Part shown: piece after piece, positions 1-12,899 of the stretch
How positions within the stretch are numbered: position 1 is the stretch's first letter
How the letters are laid out: the number at the start of each line of letters is the position of its first letter
NCBI RefSeq assembly: GCF_000189635.1
Contig: NW_002476104.1
Location: 1-64,000, forward strand
Origin: Tetrahymena thermophila SB210
Taxonomy: Eukaryota; Ciliophora; Oligohymenophorea; Hymenostomatida; Tetrahymenidae
Direction: 5' to 3'
DNA: 64,000 nt
The notes under the pieces: generated by a model
Databases searched by the model: none
Seen by the model: the letters and a program-made list of their open reading frames with translations, nothing else
What the model was told of the DNA's origin: nothing
Program-made: the position numbers and the translations under genes

Positions 1-246
1 AACCCCAACCCCAACCCCAACCCCAACCCCAACCCCAACCCCAACCCCAACCCCAACCCCAACCCCAACCCCAACCCCAACCCCAACCCCAACCCCAACC
101 CCAACCCCAACCCCAACCCCAACCCCAACCCCAACCCCAACCCCAACCCCAACCCCAACCCCAACCCCAACCCCAACCCCAACCCCAACCCCAACCCCAA
201 CCCCAACCCCAACCCCAACCCCAACCCCAACCCCAACCCCAACCCC
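1..246. repeat. Macronuclear telomere, 41 C4A2 repeats
   Basis: Forty-one uninterrupted copies of AACCCC run from the first base to 246, then the sequence changes abruptly to unique AT-rich DNA. C4A2 (read G4T2 toward the end) is the Tetrahymena/Glaucoma telomere repeat. A homogeneous terminal block of this kind marks a chromosome end, here the left end of a macronuclear chromosome. No degenerate subtelomeric repeat block follows it. Confidence 0.98.
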
Positions 247-1100
247 ACTAATTTTATAAAATTAATTCCTTATATTGATTTAAGAATAATTTAAATGTTG
301 AAAAGAGTTTGAATTATTTATTTATATATATAATTAATTCGAAATTTGTCAAGAAATAATAGGAAAATAATAATTAAAAACATGAATTATTATATATTGG
401 ATAAAAAAATTAATGAGCAGTTTTAACAATCATGAAATTTTACTTTTATTCAGAAATAAATACTGTAAAATTATATTGGAAAATTGAAAATTCATTTTTG
501 ATGTCTGAAATGTATTTATTTGTTTGCAGAAAAAAAATACGTATTTTAAATATTAGGATGAGAGATCAAGTTGGGTAAAGGATTTTATTGAATCAAAAGT
601 AGATTTACATTTCGATTTGTAAGCTGGCAAAGAGAACAAAGAACTGTAAGGAGTATAATAAATAAATTGTGTTTACGTTCAAGCGAAAAAAAAAGTAAAT
701 AAATTTTTTAATTAATCCGCGTTTAGATTTGATCAAAGTTATTTATTAGTCTCATGAGGAATTTTATTTTAAAAACAGTAATTTTATCAAATAAAATTTT
801 TAAAAAAGTACCCTAGCCTCTAAGTAAATTTTTTTATAGTAGAGGGTAAGACATATTAAGTGTAATTTATTGTTTATTAAAAATTAAAGATCAATTTAAA
901 ATATTAAATAAAAAATAATAACTTAAAAATTAATCTGATTTAAATTTCAGTAAAAAGAAAAAGTGTGAAACAAATAAAATTTGAAATTAATTAAATAATA
1001 ACAAAACAAAATTTAGTAAAAATAATAAATCAAATTCTCACTTTTCATCTTCTAAAAACAAACAAACAAACTGGTTTTTGTTGCTTATAAAAAAAGATAA
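247..1100. other. Subtelomeric spacer, no gene seen
   Basis: About 850 bases of AT-rich DNA lie between the telomere and the first gene. I see no coding frame, RNA gene or repeat array. The last part must hold the 5' leader and promoter of the gene starting at 1101, but no element is recognisable. Confidence 0.6.
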
Positions 1101-2825
1101 ATGTCAACTAGACTCACTGAATAATACTAAACAATTGCTTTAAAGAGCGGAAGTACAATGTATCGCATTTACAACTTGGACATAGTTTCACGTATTTCAG
1201 ACTCTCCTTTGGAGTCTCAACAAATGAACTAGGTTGCTGATGAAAAAAATTCTAATAGATGCGAGTACCGTCTTTTAAATTTTTTTGATCCTTCTTAATA
1301 TTTTTTTGATACTTTTGGCGATTAATTGCATTGTCAGCCTAATTAAAATTTAAGTAAATTTATAAAAACTGGAGCAAATGCATAGAAAAAAATGAATCAA
1401 AAGAAGAAAAATTTGATATAGTATGCTAAATTAAACTAAAATCTTCATAAAAACATTGATTCTTAAGGTGAAACCAGTAGCTAGTCAGAAGATTTAGCCA
1501 TTAGTATTAATAAGAAGATATCTAAGATGAATAATCAAAAGTTTGTTAATAAATAAAAAAATCATCTTAAATCAAATCAATATTAAAATTTCGCAATCTA
1601 TAATTCTTAGCTAACTCCTTTTAAAGGATTCTATGTTCCATTGGCTGATTCTTCCATTTCAAATGGCACCACAACTCATATCTTTCATAACGGAGAACAG
1701 CGCATTTATGATCCCTCAAAGTAGATATTGAAAAATTAGTCTTAAGAGAATGATCAGGCTTCTTATGAATAATATAAAAAATTATCAATATCGACAAGTT
1801 CATAAACTAATTGCCATAATTAAAGAATAGAAAGAAACTAATAATTGAATGCTACAAAGCGCGAAGAAGGAGAAGAATCAGAAGAAATAAGCATTGAAGT
1901 AGATTACGATGAAAATGGTTAAATTGCTAATGGCAACAAATCTGAAACAATGAACTTAAACAAAGGAAAAAATGATGACCATTAGATAAGTATAGAAACT
2001 CTTTGCAATAATTAACTATAAAGAAATAATAACGTAAAAATAGAACATTAAAGCCAAAAAAATATTTAAAATTCTTCTAATTTCCCCTCATAATAATTAT
2101 AATCTTTGTAACTTTGGTAAATCGAGTAAGATCGTAAATTATTTTTAAATAACTAGTAATTAACTAATAGAGACTTTCAAGGTTCATTTTCATAAGGCCA
2201 ATTTCAAAATTAATTCATTAAAATTCCAATTCAAAGAGATAGAGGCCTTAATGAAAATGAGCTCGGTTAAAGCCGCATGATTAATAACCATTTGTAAATT
2301 GTTAATAGCACTCCTAGCATGTTGGTTCATTAATTGAACGCTTAGAATAATCATCTGTTGATGTAGAATAATATTAATAACAACAGTAATAGCAACAGTA
2401 TAAATGAAAATAATAACATTCACAATAGTGAGATGTTTAAGCAATTAAGCTTGGAGTACAAGATGATCCCTAAAAATAACACTTTAAAAAACATAAAGAA
2501 GGCCTTCATAAGATATTTGCTTAAGACAAGCAGAAAATAATTAATAAAGAAATGTGAATAATTCAATCTAGAAGTCGGATACATTCTAACCAATATTTGC
2601 CAAGAAATTAAATATGACCACAGACACAATAAAAATATCCGCTTCCTACTAAAAAGTGAGCTAATCAGTCCACTTTTCAAGGACTTCCTTGAAAACAGCG
2701 AGGATTATTGGTTTTCAAACTCCAGTCTTTTAAATCCAGGTCCATGCAGATAGATGGTTCAACTTCTCATTAAACTATCATAAAATGACTCTCTAGTCGA
2801 TGTAATCCAAGAATATGAAAAGTGA
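1101..2825 (+). CDS. Unknown Q/N-rich protein, 574 aa, single exon
   Basis: Read with TAA/TAG as Gln, one uninterrupted frame of 575 codons runs from ATG 1101 to TGA 2823-2825. The frame is crossed by dozens of TAA and TAG triplets but only one TGA. The protein is rich in Gln, Asn and Ser, with an acidic stretch near residues 255-275 (EEGEESEE). A long N/Q-rich middle gives way to a more globular, helix-like C-terminal third from about residue 450, which begins LEYKMIPKNNTLKNIKKAF and contains hydrophobic and charged positions in helical spacing. No signal peptide, membrane segment or known domain is evident. It is the telomere-proximal gene and appears intact, not decayed. Function unknown. 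The start is the first ATG of the open frame. Confidence 0.75.
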
Positions 2826-5800
2826 TTTATTTTTTTATTTATATGACTGGCTGATTTTGAGTCAAAAGAGATACACAAATAAATACTAAATGGGCTGGTT
2901 TATCAGACTTTTGAAATGAAAAGAATTAATCAAATAAACAAAAAAAAAATTTATACTTACTAACTTAATAACTAAAAGCTAATAAAATAACTAAACAAAA
3001 AACTTACTAATTAACAATTAACTATTAAAAAATATCTTTCCTTCCAATCAATAATTTAATCAATTCAATATTAACACCAATTTACACATTTTAAAAAATA
3101 TAATATAAAAAGACAAATAAATAAATAATTCTTTTAGTCAATAAAAAAATGAAGATTCTTGAAATATTTAATCTTTCCCACATTCATTTATAAATTGATT
3201 TTGTTTGTTTTATCCCATATATTAAATAAATAAAAATCTTGAATTTATTATATAATGAAACATACAAATTTTATATTTAAAAATTACAATCAATTATTTT
3301 CAATAAGCAAGCATGTTAAATACACACATATATTTCTAAGTAAATTAATAAATGCATTGATTTAATTTGTGTGTAGTAAGTGTAATATTTATTAAAATTT
3401 GGCTAATAAAGCAATCAATTTAGAACTCTTCAAAATAAAAGATATGCTTATCATGTCATTTATATGTTTATATTTTTTTTTAGTAAGCTAAATGTTATAG
3501 TTGCACATTTATTATGTCTAAACACTTGTGTTATATCTATTACATTCTTTTTTTTTGATTTTTACTTATCAAAAAATCAGAAAGCAAATAAACTACTTTA
3601 TCGAAATAATTCATAATAATCTATCTATTTCTAGCTCATAAAAAAAATTTTAATTTAATGTAAAAGGCATCTGAGCCGATCATTATATACTCAAGTTAGT
3701 AATCTAAAAGTTTATAATTTTTAAATTATTCATTCATGAATCAAACAAATTTCAGCTAATAAAATTTCATATAAGGAAAATTAGTAGAAAAAAAGAATAA
3801 TTAAAAAATTCAGAATCAATAAGTTTTAAAAGCAAGACTGTAATAAAGAAAAAATAAATTAATTCATTTAAATAGAAATCAGATAATTTCTTTCATTCAT
3901 CAATCAAAAGACAGATTATCCTTATTTCTTTTTTTCTTTCGCTTTACAGTAAAATAATAAATGAATGAATTAATGAATAAGTTACTAAATAAATACATCT
4001 TCTTTCTCATAAAATTTAAATTTTGCTCCTCTCTATTTAATATAAATAAAATAGATTATAAATTATATATTATTTAAGGCATTTAACTTTTATTGTCTTT
4101 TCAAATTTAAATTGAAAAGTATTATTTAAAAATCCAAAAGGTAATTGAAATCCTATTAAATTAAAATTCCTTCTGTAATCTTAGCTATTTTAGATTTTTT
4201 CTCACAAAAACAAATTAGGGAAATGGATTAGAGAAAATGTAAAAATGTAAATTTAAATTATTTTGTATTTAAATTTTATAATACAATTAATTTTGGTTTA
4301 TACTACTGTCTTTTTAAGAATAAGAAGTCTTACTTTCTTTTTTAAAATATAACTAAGTCAAATAAATTATTTATTTATCAAATGCACACACTTTCACACA
4401 CACAAGCGCATTTACTCTATTAAATATATTAAGTATTTTATAGATTTAATGATTAGCTAGTTTTTTACCAAATGGAAAAGCGTTGTTTACTCTGAGAAGG
4501 ATTTTATTATTAACTTTTTAAGGCTATTTTTTTTCTTTCTATAGTAATTTAAAATAATTATTCGGTTAAATTAAATATGAATTCATAAATGCATATCTTA
4601 TTCTTGTATGATTAATTTATTTTATCAGATATTATCTTCGCCTTTTCAATCAGAGGAAATAAATAAATATAGATTACAGATTCCACCTAAGAGAAAAAAA
4701 TTACAGTAGAATTTTATTTAATTGTTATGATTTGTTTATTTCGTTTGATTTAATTTAGTTTGTTCATTTCGATTGATTAATTGTTTGTTGTTCATTCATT
4801 CATTCAATTTGTTTTTTTTTTACTTTTTACATAAATCTGCATCATAAAGCTCTTTAGCTATAAAAATCCAATTATTAATTCATGATTTTTGTCACAGAGG
4901 GACATAACAGAGAGGAAAAGCAACTTATTTATAAATATTTTTCAAAATTACAAATAAATATTAAAATTCTATTTTGCATTGATTGATTACTTGCAGAATT
5001 GTAATTTTGCAATATTTTGAAAACAAACAATAATGTTTTTATTTGAGTATTCTCATTCTTTGCAATTTCTAAAAACTACTGTGAAATCGATAAAATAACT
5101 GAAAAAATATATTTAAGAGAAATAAAAATCAGATATTCTTATTAATTTACAGTGACTTTGTTGTTTAATAAAATAAGTGATTTCTCTTAGTAAATTACTA
5201 AAAAACTATTCAATCTACTTCCAGCTTAAATTCAGCTTCTGATATTGATATTGCGCTAATATTACAATTTTACTCACTCTGATTTATTTAAGGCTATTCT
5301 TTCTTACATTACTTAGAATGAATAGTACTTTATCTGTCTATTCTATTTTGGAGTTACTGAAAATAATCGGCTGTCCGCATTTTGAAGCACTTTTTAAATT
5401 TACACTTTTAATTTTTAACACTAAATGGCCTTCAAAATAAAATTCCTTTTGTACTTATAAAAATGCTCATGAGGAAATAAGAGATTTTAATCTTATTTAA
5501 TTAGAGCCAACAACTTATGATTTATCTTGAAATGTCATCTTTCGTTTTTGTAAGAAATTTTTTAATTTTTTAATACAACGTTTACAACTATCTAAATATT
5601 AATTCATATTGTATTAATTCTAGCCGATAATCAAAAATCCACAAATTTTAGAAATAATTAAATATTTCTTTGATGTTTTAATCACTGAACTTAAAAACTA
5701 AAGAACTTTAGATAAAAATAATTTTTTATTTTGCTTATAGATTATGACATTTTCATTGCTCATTGATTATCTTATATTTTTATAAAATTCAACTTTTAAT

Positions 5801-7965
5801 TTAACTAATTAGTTTTTGGCTATTACATTTAAATAGAAGAATTTCTATTTTGGCAATTTCATTCATTTAAAAAACTAAGCAGCTAAATTCGTTTGAATTG
5901 AAGTTATTAATTAACTTAGCAACTAGAAAAAAAACACTTACTTAATTTTTGTATTATTCCAAATATATATATAAGTCACAAGGCTTTTACTGAAAGCATT
6001 TGAAATACTTTTTTTATAATTGTCAAAACAATCCATTAAAACAAAAAAAAAACAATTTTATAAATTTCATTTTACTAATAAACTTATCATCATTACACAG
6101 ATGAATAAAACTTGAACATGTTTCAAACTATAAAACCTAGTCTAACTGCCTATAAACAAAAATTTTTTCTGTAAAAAAAAATTTGCGATTTGATTGATTG
6201 ATTGTAAAAAGCATGGATGGATGGTTAAAATCTAAAATAACGAAAGTAAATGCAATTTAATCAAAGTATCGATTTGAGGCTGTGAAGTTGAAAATACCAT
6301 AATTTTATTTGTTTAACATTGAAGTATTTCACTTTTTTTGAATTCAGAAAAATTTTAGAATGAAAACTCACTCATTCATTAAATTAAATTACAATTTTAT
6401 TCTGAGAGACTTAATTTTCTTAACAAATAAGAAAAATATACAAGTACATTTTTTTAATAAAAAGATAGTTTATGCTAAAAGAATCAATTCAGACTTTACT
6501 TTATAAATGGGAGAATGTAAATAAACATTGAGATAATTGTTAGAAAAAATATTTTTACGATTATGCTTGAGCATTTTTTATTTAGAAATGCTATCATAAA
6601 ATTTTTAAATTGTAGTTAATATTTTTATGTAATTTGATTACTTTTTTTTCTCATTAAAAGTATTCAAAAAAACATGATATAGCAGTGAGTATTGTATGAA
6701 TTTTTCTTTGCATATTAAAAAATTGTGGAATCTAATTAAATAAGGCATCTAAAAATACGATAAATAAATAGAATTTGTAATGCTTTAGATATAAATTATA
6801 ATATGAATTTATATTGCCAAAATTAAATTTTTTTTAGAATCTAAAAATAATAATTATTAATTTGACTTCTCGTCTAAATAAAGTATAGTATATTTTTATT
6901 AATTAATTCAATTTTTTAATTAAGCAGATATATATATTTTGTTAATAATAAGCATTCTTTTTTCTATTTTAAAATGAAAGCTATTAATTTATTTTTTGTT
7001 ACTTGAGTTTCATCAAAAATAATAAGTAAGTTAACTAATGCTAGTAAATGTTGTGCTAGTTACGAAAAGTTAATGAATTATATGAAACAAACACATTAAG
7101 AAATAATATATCAAAAATAATACAGCGAATCATCTTTTTAATTAAATAAACTCTAATTCTAGATACATTTTAGAAATCTAAATTTAGAAGAATTTACTTA
7201 ATTAAATAGGATTGTATAAAAGACACAATGAAAGATTATAATAAATTAAATTTAATAAAAAATCTTTTTCAAAAAATTTTATCTCCACTAATTAAATTAA
7301 ATACAAAAAGATTTATTTATATATAAATTTTGATTAGATATTAGCAAAATAAATTTTGTGTGTACATGTGTTTTAAATTAAAGAATATTTTGGATCAGGT
7401 TTCTAATCTAAAATTAAATTACCTCTACATGCAATTACTATCATATAGTTGTCTAAAATTTGAGAAGAAATTTTAATAAATTGCCCAGATTAAATTTATT
7501 CCTTTTCAATATGTTGATATTTATTTGTTTATTTTTCCCTTAAATAACAATTTAGTTGTTTAATAAATCTAAAAAGTACTTATCAAATTGATATACTCTC
7601 ATGATATTTCTTATATAAGAGAAGCGATCAAAAATTCTAATATAAAGCAAATAAATTGAATCGAAGCGCGAATTCATTTTATTAGCACAAATACTTTTAT
7701 AAAAATAAAATAATAATAAAAGAATATGAGGTAAAATAAATAAAGAAGAATATAAAAATCAATCATTGTTTGATCTCTTTTATTTAGCAGTAGCAGGAAA
7801 GGTTAGGGATAAGGAAAAGATAAGGAAGAAAAGAAAAAGATAATTCAGATAAATTAATATTGAGAAAGCATTGCTTTTGTTAATAATAAAATTTATAATT
7901 AATTATCAAAATTTATAGATAAGAATAAAAGGAAATCAACAAGTATATTAAATATAATTCAAAAG
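2826..7965. other. 5.1 kb gene-poor subtelomeric region
   Basis: This stretch is very AT-rich with many poly-A/T runs and frequent TGA in all frames. Short tetranucleotide tracts such as TGAT near 6187 and TTCA near 4790-4805 occur. I find no frame with a plausible splice structure and no tRNA-like cloverleaf. Small GC-richer spots near 4480 and 5360 do not extend into coding frames. Confidence 0.5.
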
Positions 7966-10440
7966 ATGAAAAAAACAGCAATCATTTTTTGTTTGGCTGC
8001 TGCCTTACTTTTAGTAGTTGTTTCTGCTAATAAAAATGAATCCAGATTGAGCATTTCTCAACCACCTGAATTAGTAGAAGCAATTAAAAAATTAAATAAA
8101 CGTAAAGATAAAGATAGTGATGACGCCGTCATTGATTGCGAATTAGCTAACTTTGGTTCTGTTTAATACGGTACTCGTATTGTTGGTGAAGCTCACATTT
8201 CTGAACCATACGATGCTTGTGATAAGGCTGCAGTTCAATAAGGAGAAAAAGAGTTTTCCAGAATCCCATTTTTACTAGTCGAAAGAGGTAATTGCGCCTT
8301 TGCTGATAAGGTTTATAATGCTTAAGAAGCTGGTGCTCAAATTGTCATCATTGTAATCATTAATTATTTTATTTATTCTTGCAAATTTTCTTTTGCTTAG
8401 CTTTGCCAAAGCCATTTTTACAGTTCATATTGAAACTGCAAAGCATCCTTGTGATTATTTTCGGATAGCCTCGTTAAATAATTATAAGTTTGATGGTATG
8501 CAAGCCTCTTAATAATTTAAAATCAATTTACTCAGATTGATATAGAAAGTATGAAATATATTTTTGATGAGTGAAAGAAAATTAGCCTATCCAACAATTC
8601 TCTCAAATAAAATAACCATAAAATTGTATAAAATAGGTTGATAATGGTCAATAAAGAGGTAATGTCATCATGATTGATAACGGTCATGGTAGCAACGTCC
8701 ATATTACTTCAGTTTTCATCACTAAGGAATATGGTGACATCATCAAGGAGTATATTAAAAACTAAAAGAACGTTATGCTCTCTTTGGAACTCGTTTAAAA
8801 GAGACTCAACCACTCTTCTGTTCGTTTATGGTTAGACCTCTCAAGCCCCTACTCTAATAAATTGGTTCACACTCTCTTACCAGTCAGATAAAGAATAGCT
8901 AAAAACGATAGTAAAAATTAAATAAAACAATAATTTTAAAGCATTCTTAATCTATTTAAAGTCACAACACACGCAACTAACATTTAAAAGATTAGCAAAT
9001 TTTTTTTAGTGCCTTTATTTTACATAAAACAACAAAGGGTAATTTTGATTAGAATAAATGCAAATTAGAAAGAAACAATCTATCACTTTTAAAAATATCA
9101 TTCATTCATTCATAAAAGATAAAAAAATATTTAGGCAAAATTAATATTAAATTAGAGTTATTAATTAATTAATTTAATAAATCTAAAAGAGAAAAAGGCT
9201 TTAATTGATAAAGTTAAAAGCAATTTTAACAGAAATCATTAGTACTCATTTCAAATAAAGAATTTATTTATATCTATATTAATTTCAATCATAACTTATT
9301 ATATACACAATTACCTTCAAAATAAATGCATGCATATCTTTCTTTTATCAGACAACAATCCATAAATAAACAAAAAAATCAACAAAATTTCCAACATCTT
9401 TTTCAACTCAAACAATATAAACCAATCACACAAAATTCATTTTATTTATTCCCCAAAATAAAATTCTAAATCATTTGATAAAAGAATTGCAATACAAATT
9501 AGACTAAATTAGCTCTTTTGAAAATTAATGTTAGTAAATAATTAAATCTAGTGTGACATAATTATTAAAATTATTATCCTAAGTAGATTAAAATGTTTTC
9601 TTTTATTATTCAAAAACAGTTATGAAATAACCAAAATATTTAATTTTTTAATTTATAAAAATAGTTAAAATCTATCCTTCATTTGATATCACTAAGAAGG
9701 TTGAGAACATTAATAAGAAGGACTCTAACTGTATGACATTTTCAAGAGTCTAATATTGTGCTCCTGATCCTGATCTTCCCCAAGGTGATGGCATTGCATA
9801 AAAGAATAATGTTGCTAGCGGTGCTGATGTTGTTGGAGAAGCCATTAGATAATTATGTATCCGTGATTAGAGTGAAGAAGCCTGGTTCAATTACTACAAT
9901 GAATTCGGAACTTACTGCTATTTTGCTCCTTATGACTATAAAAAATGCGCTGAAGGTTCAGTGAAGAAGGTTTCCAATCTTGATCTCGACTAATACAAAA
10001 AATGTACTGAAGATGAAACTAAAATCTTCAGCTTGCTTGATGTTTAAAACTAAAATAATCAAGATTACAATATCTTTGAATGGCCTGCTGTTACTATCAA
10101 TGATATGCTCTATCGTGGTAACTTAGAAGGTGAATATATTGGTGAAGCCATTTGCAATTCTCTTTATCAAATTGATGAAGCTTGTACATAACTTATTGAT
10201 CCTAACTACGTTGGACCCAACTAAGAATCTTCCTCATCATCATCAAGTCTTTTCTGGACTTTAGTTTTGGTCGCTATTGGTTTCACTATTGCTTTCTTCA
10301 TCACCGCTTATGTCTTCAAGAGAATCGCTAGAAGAGAAGTAAGTCAAGATGTTAGCCAAAAAGTAAATCAAATGGTTTCTCAATACATTGCTTTCTACGA
10401 ATCTCGTGGTAAGAACACTGGTGACTAATCTGATTTATGA
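7966..10440 (+). CDS. Vacuolar-sorting-receptor-like PA-domain membrane protein
   Basis: Three exons, 7966-8352, 8637-8910 and 9665-10440, join in phase to 478 residues ending at TGA. The N-terminus is a signal peptide (MKKTAIIFCLAAALLLVVVSA). The protease-associated domain follows, with the VSR-like block beginning CELANFGSVQYG and the core LVERGNCAF..KVYNAQEAGA spanning about residues 55-130. The third exon carries the VSR landmark YCAPDPD and a cysteine-rich luminal segment with a thioredoxin-like region (EWPAVTINDMLYRG). A single membrane helix at about 416-438 precedes a 40-residue cytosolic tail containing tyrosines (YIAFYES). Plant-type VSRs bind luminal cargo and cycle between Golgi and endosomes or vacuole. 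The EGF repeats of plant VSRs are not evident. In a ciliate the likely cargo is lysosomal or dense-granule proteins (inference). The second intron is unusually long at 754 nt. Confidence 0.85.
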
Positions 10441-12626
10441 TTCTAATAAATTGTATAAAAAGAATTGCAAATAGATTTTTTTTCTGCAAAACTAATTTGG
10501 AATCGCATGCTTATCTGCATCCAATTGATAGACAAAATTATTTTGCCATTAAATTGTTTTTATAAAATCTTTATATGACAATTGAAAAAATACTAATCAA
10601 ATTTAGTTGATATTTATTTTGCAATTAGTTTTTTTTTATGTGCATAAACAGTATTATTACTCACTCTAACTTTAATATTTAGTTTAATAAAGCAGATTTA
10701 GAAATTAATTATTTTACATTTAAGGAATTTGTTTTAAAATTAAATTTTGTTAAAAGTTCAAGTATTTTTTTCAAATATATTTAACGCAATTAAATAAAAA
10801 TAGCAAGGTTAAATAAATCTTTCAGAATTTGATAATAAATAATTTTTCTTATTTAATTTTTTTTCTATAGATTTGAATATATATCTATCTATCTGTCTGC
10901 CTCTACCCTAATATTTAATATAATATTTTGTATTATTTTGGATAGAGAGAGAAAAATAAAATCACCCAAAATGAATATGATTGATTGATTAGATTTTAAT
11001 TTAATTTATTTTTTTGAATTAAAGCGAAAGACTGCTTTTTTATTTACAATTTAATAATTGTAAGGCTCCTAAAAATATGTGAAAAATAATAAATGCAAAT
11101 ATAAAAAGAAATTACAATTTAATAGGAATTTTATGAAATAATTTTTTAAAATTGTGTTTATATTTTTTTTTAAATTCTAAAAATTCTTCATTAAAGCTCA
11201 AAACTTTTAATACAATTGTATTCAAAAATATTCCAAATAGCTTAAAATATATAATTATTTTTTGATAAAATGAAGAATAATTTGTTTGTTTGTTTATTTG
11301 TTTTTTTATTGATTGATTATTTCTTATCTTTAAGAATTAACATTACTATTTATCTTTCTTCTTTACTTCCTTTGAAAAATTTGAATCAAGTAACTTTCTT
11401 TAGAATGGGTAAATAATTTTGTTTGTATTCAAGGTCATGCTTGTCACAAACTTAAAATTACAACAAAACAATCAAAAAAATCCAAAAATTATATGGATTT
11501 TTATTAAAAGAAGAAAAATGTAATCAAATTACGATAATTTTCTATATTTAAAAATGCTTCTTAAACAAATCTTAGTATTTATAATATTTATTTTTGGTAG
11601 AGATAATAAAAATGGAATCTTCATGAGCTTGAATGAGTAAAAATGACAAATCGTAAAGTGAAATATAATTTTTAAACAATCAATTATAATTCTAAATCAT
11701 TTAAAAAAGCAATCAGTAATTATTTCTAAGTAATATTCGCTTGCACAACATTCTAGACTTAATAGATTGTTTTTCTTTTTTTGTTTATTTGATTGATTGA
11801 TCGATCGGCTAACTGAGTGAGGAGTGACTCTTACTTTTTCTAGTTACAAATATTTTTATTAATCAAGCCTGTTTAGGCTTTGTAACTAACTTTTCTGTAA
11901 ATAATTGAAAGACACATAAGTATGTTCATGAAAGCATTTAAATTCTTTTTATTAATCAAGCTATAATTTAATGTTCTTGTTTCTATTTTTGGAGATTTAG
12001 CATTTTAAGTTTTGTAAGAAATCTTCCTAGTCTTTAAATTATTGAAGCAGAATACTAAAAATGATACACAATAAGCATTAAAATACTATATTCGCGGTAT
12101 TTAAAATCTCATTTTTTTTGCATTTACTAAATGATACTAACTCGATATCTAAAGTAAAACAAATTTACATATATTGATTAAACTTTTTACTGAGTTGATC
12201 AATTGATCGAGTTTTTATTTATTGGTTTTATATGCATGTGTTTGAATAATTAGATGATATGTAAGTTAAAATTATGAAATATATTAGAATGGTCATGTAA
12301 AAATTGGTATATAATAATAGCCTTTAATTAATTTTTTAGTCACTTGATGAATTTGATTACAAAAATTTGAGATTACATGATCTAATAAATTTTTTTTTTT
12401 TGTTACTAATTATGATTAATAATTTATCAGATAATTTTTGAAATTTATTAAAGTAAATTATGAATAACTAAATTTTTTTCATCAGAATTTCTTCGTATTT
12501 ACAACCTAACACATTCAAAATCTAATCAGCTCTCTCAAGAGTAAATTAATTTTCTTTTACAATTAATATAGAGAGAGGCTTTATTAAATTTATAAAAAGT
12601 AAATTTAAAAACTTTTTCAAGTAACA

Positions 12627-12899
12627 ATGTCTCAAAATCGTTCAGCTAAATTGCTAAATTATTTTAACGCAAATTAACGTCTTTAATCTCACGCAAATGT
12701 TGCACGCCATGCGTTAGAAATCGCTATTATATAATATTTACTTAAGAATAATAAATTTATCCTAAATATTAAGTAATTTTTTGTTTATAAAGTATCTTAA
12801 TTAAATTGTGAAATGAAATTACTAAATAAAAATTTTAATAATTAGTTATAGATGCTTACACAACATATAGAAATAAAAAATAACCATGATTATTATTGA
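12627..12899 (+). CDS. Possible small ORF or exon, 90 aa
   Basis: A 91-codon frame (TAA/TAG = Gln) from ATG 12627 to TGA 12897-12899 starts in a local GC-rich bump with many CG-containing codons, which is unusual for the flanking spacer. The first 40 residues (MSQNRSAKLLNYFNANQ...) look protein-like and helical. The second half is AT-rich and looks like spacer, so the real element may be a first exon with undetected downstream exons, or a relic. No domain is recognised. Confidence 0.2.

Noticed and set aside
8353..8636. GC-richer piece in the first intron of the VSR-like gene
   Set aside because: Reading through gives hydrophobic nonsense and a TGA. Removing it joins the PA-domain strands (AQIVII to VDNG) exactly as expected for the family.
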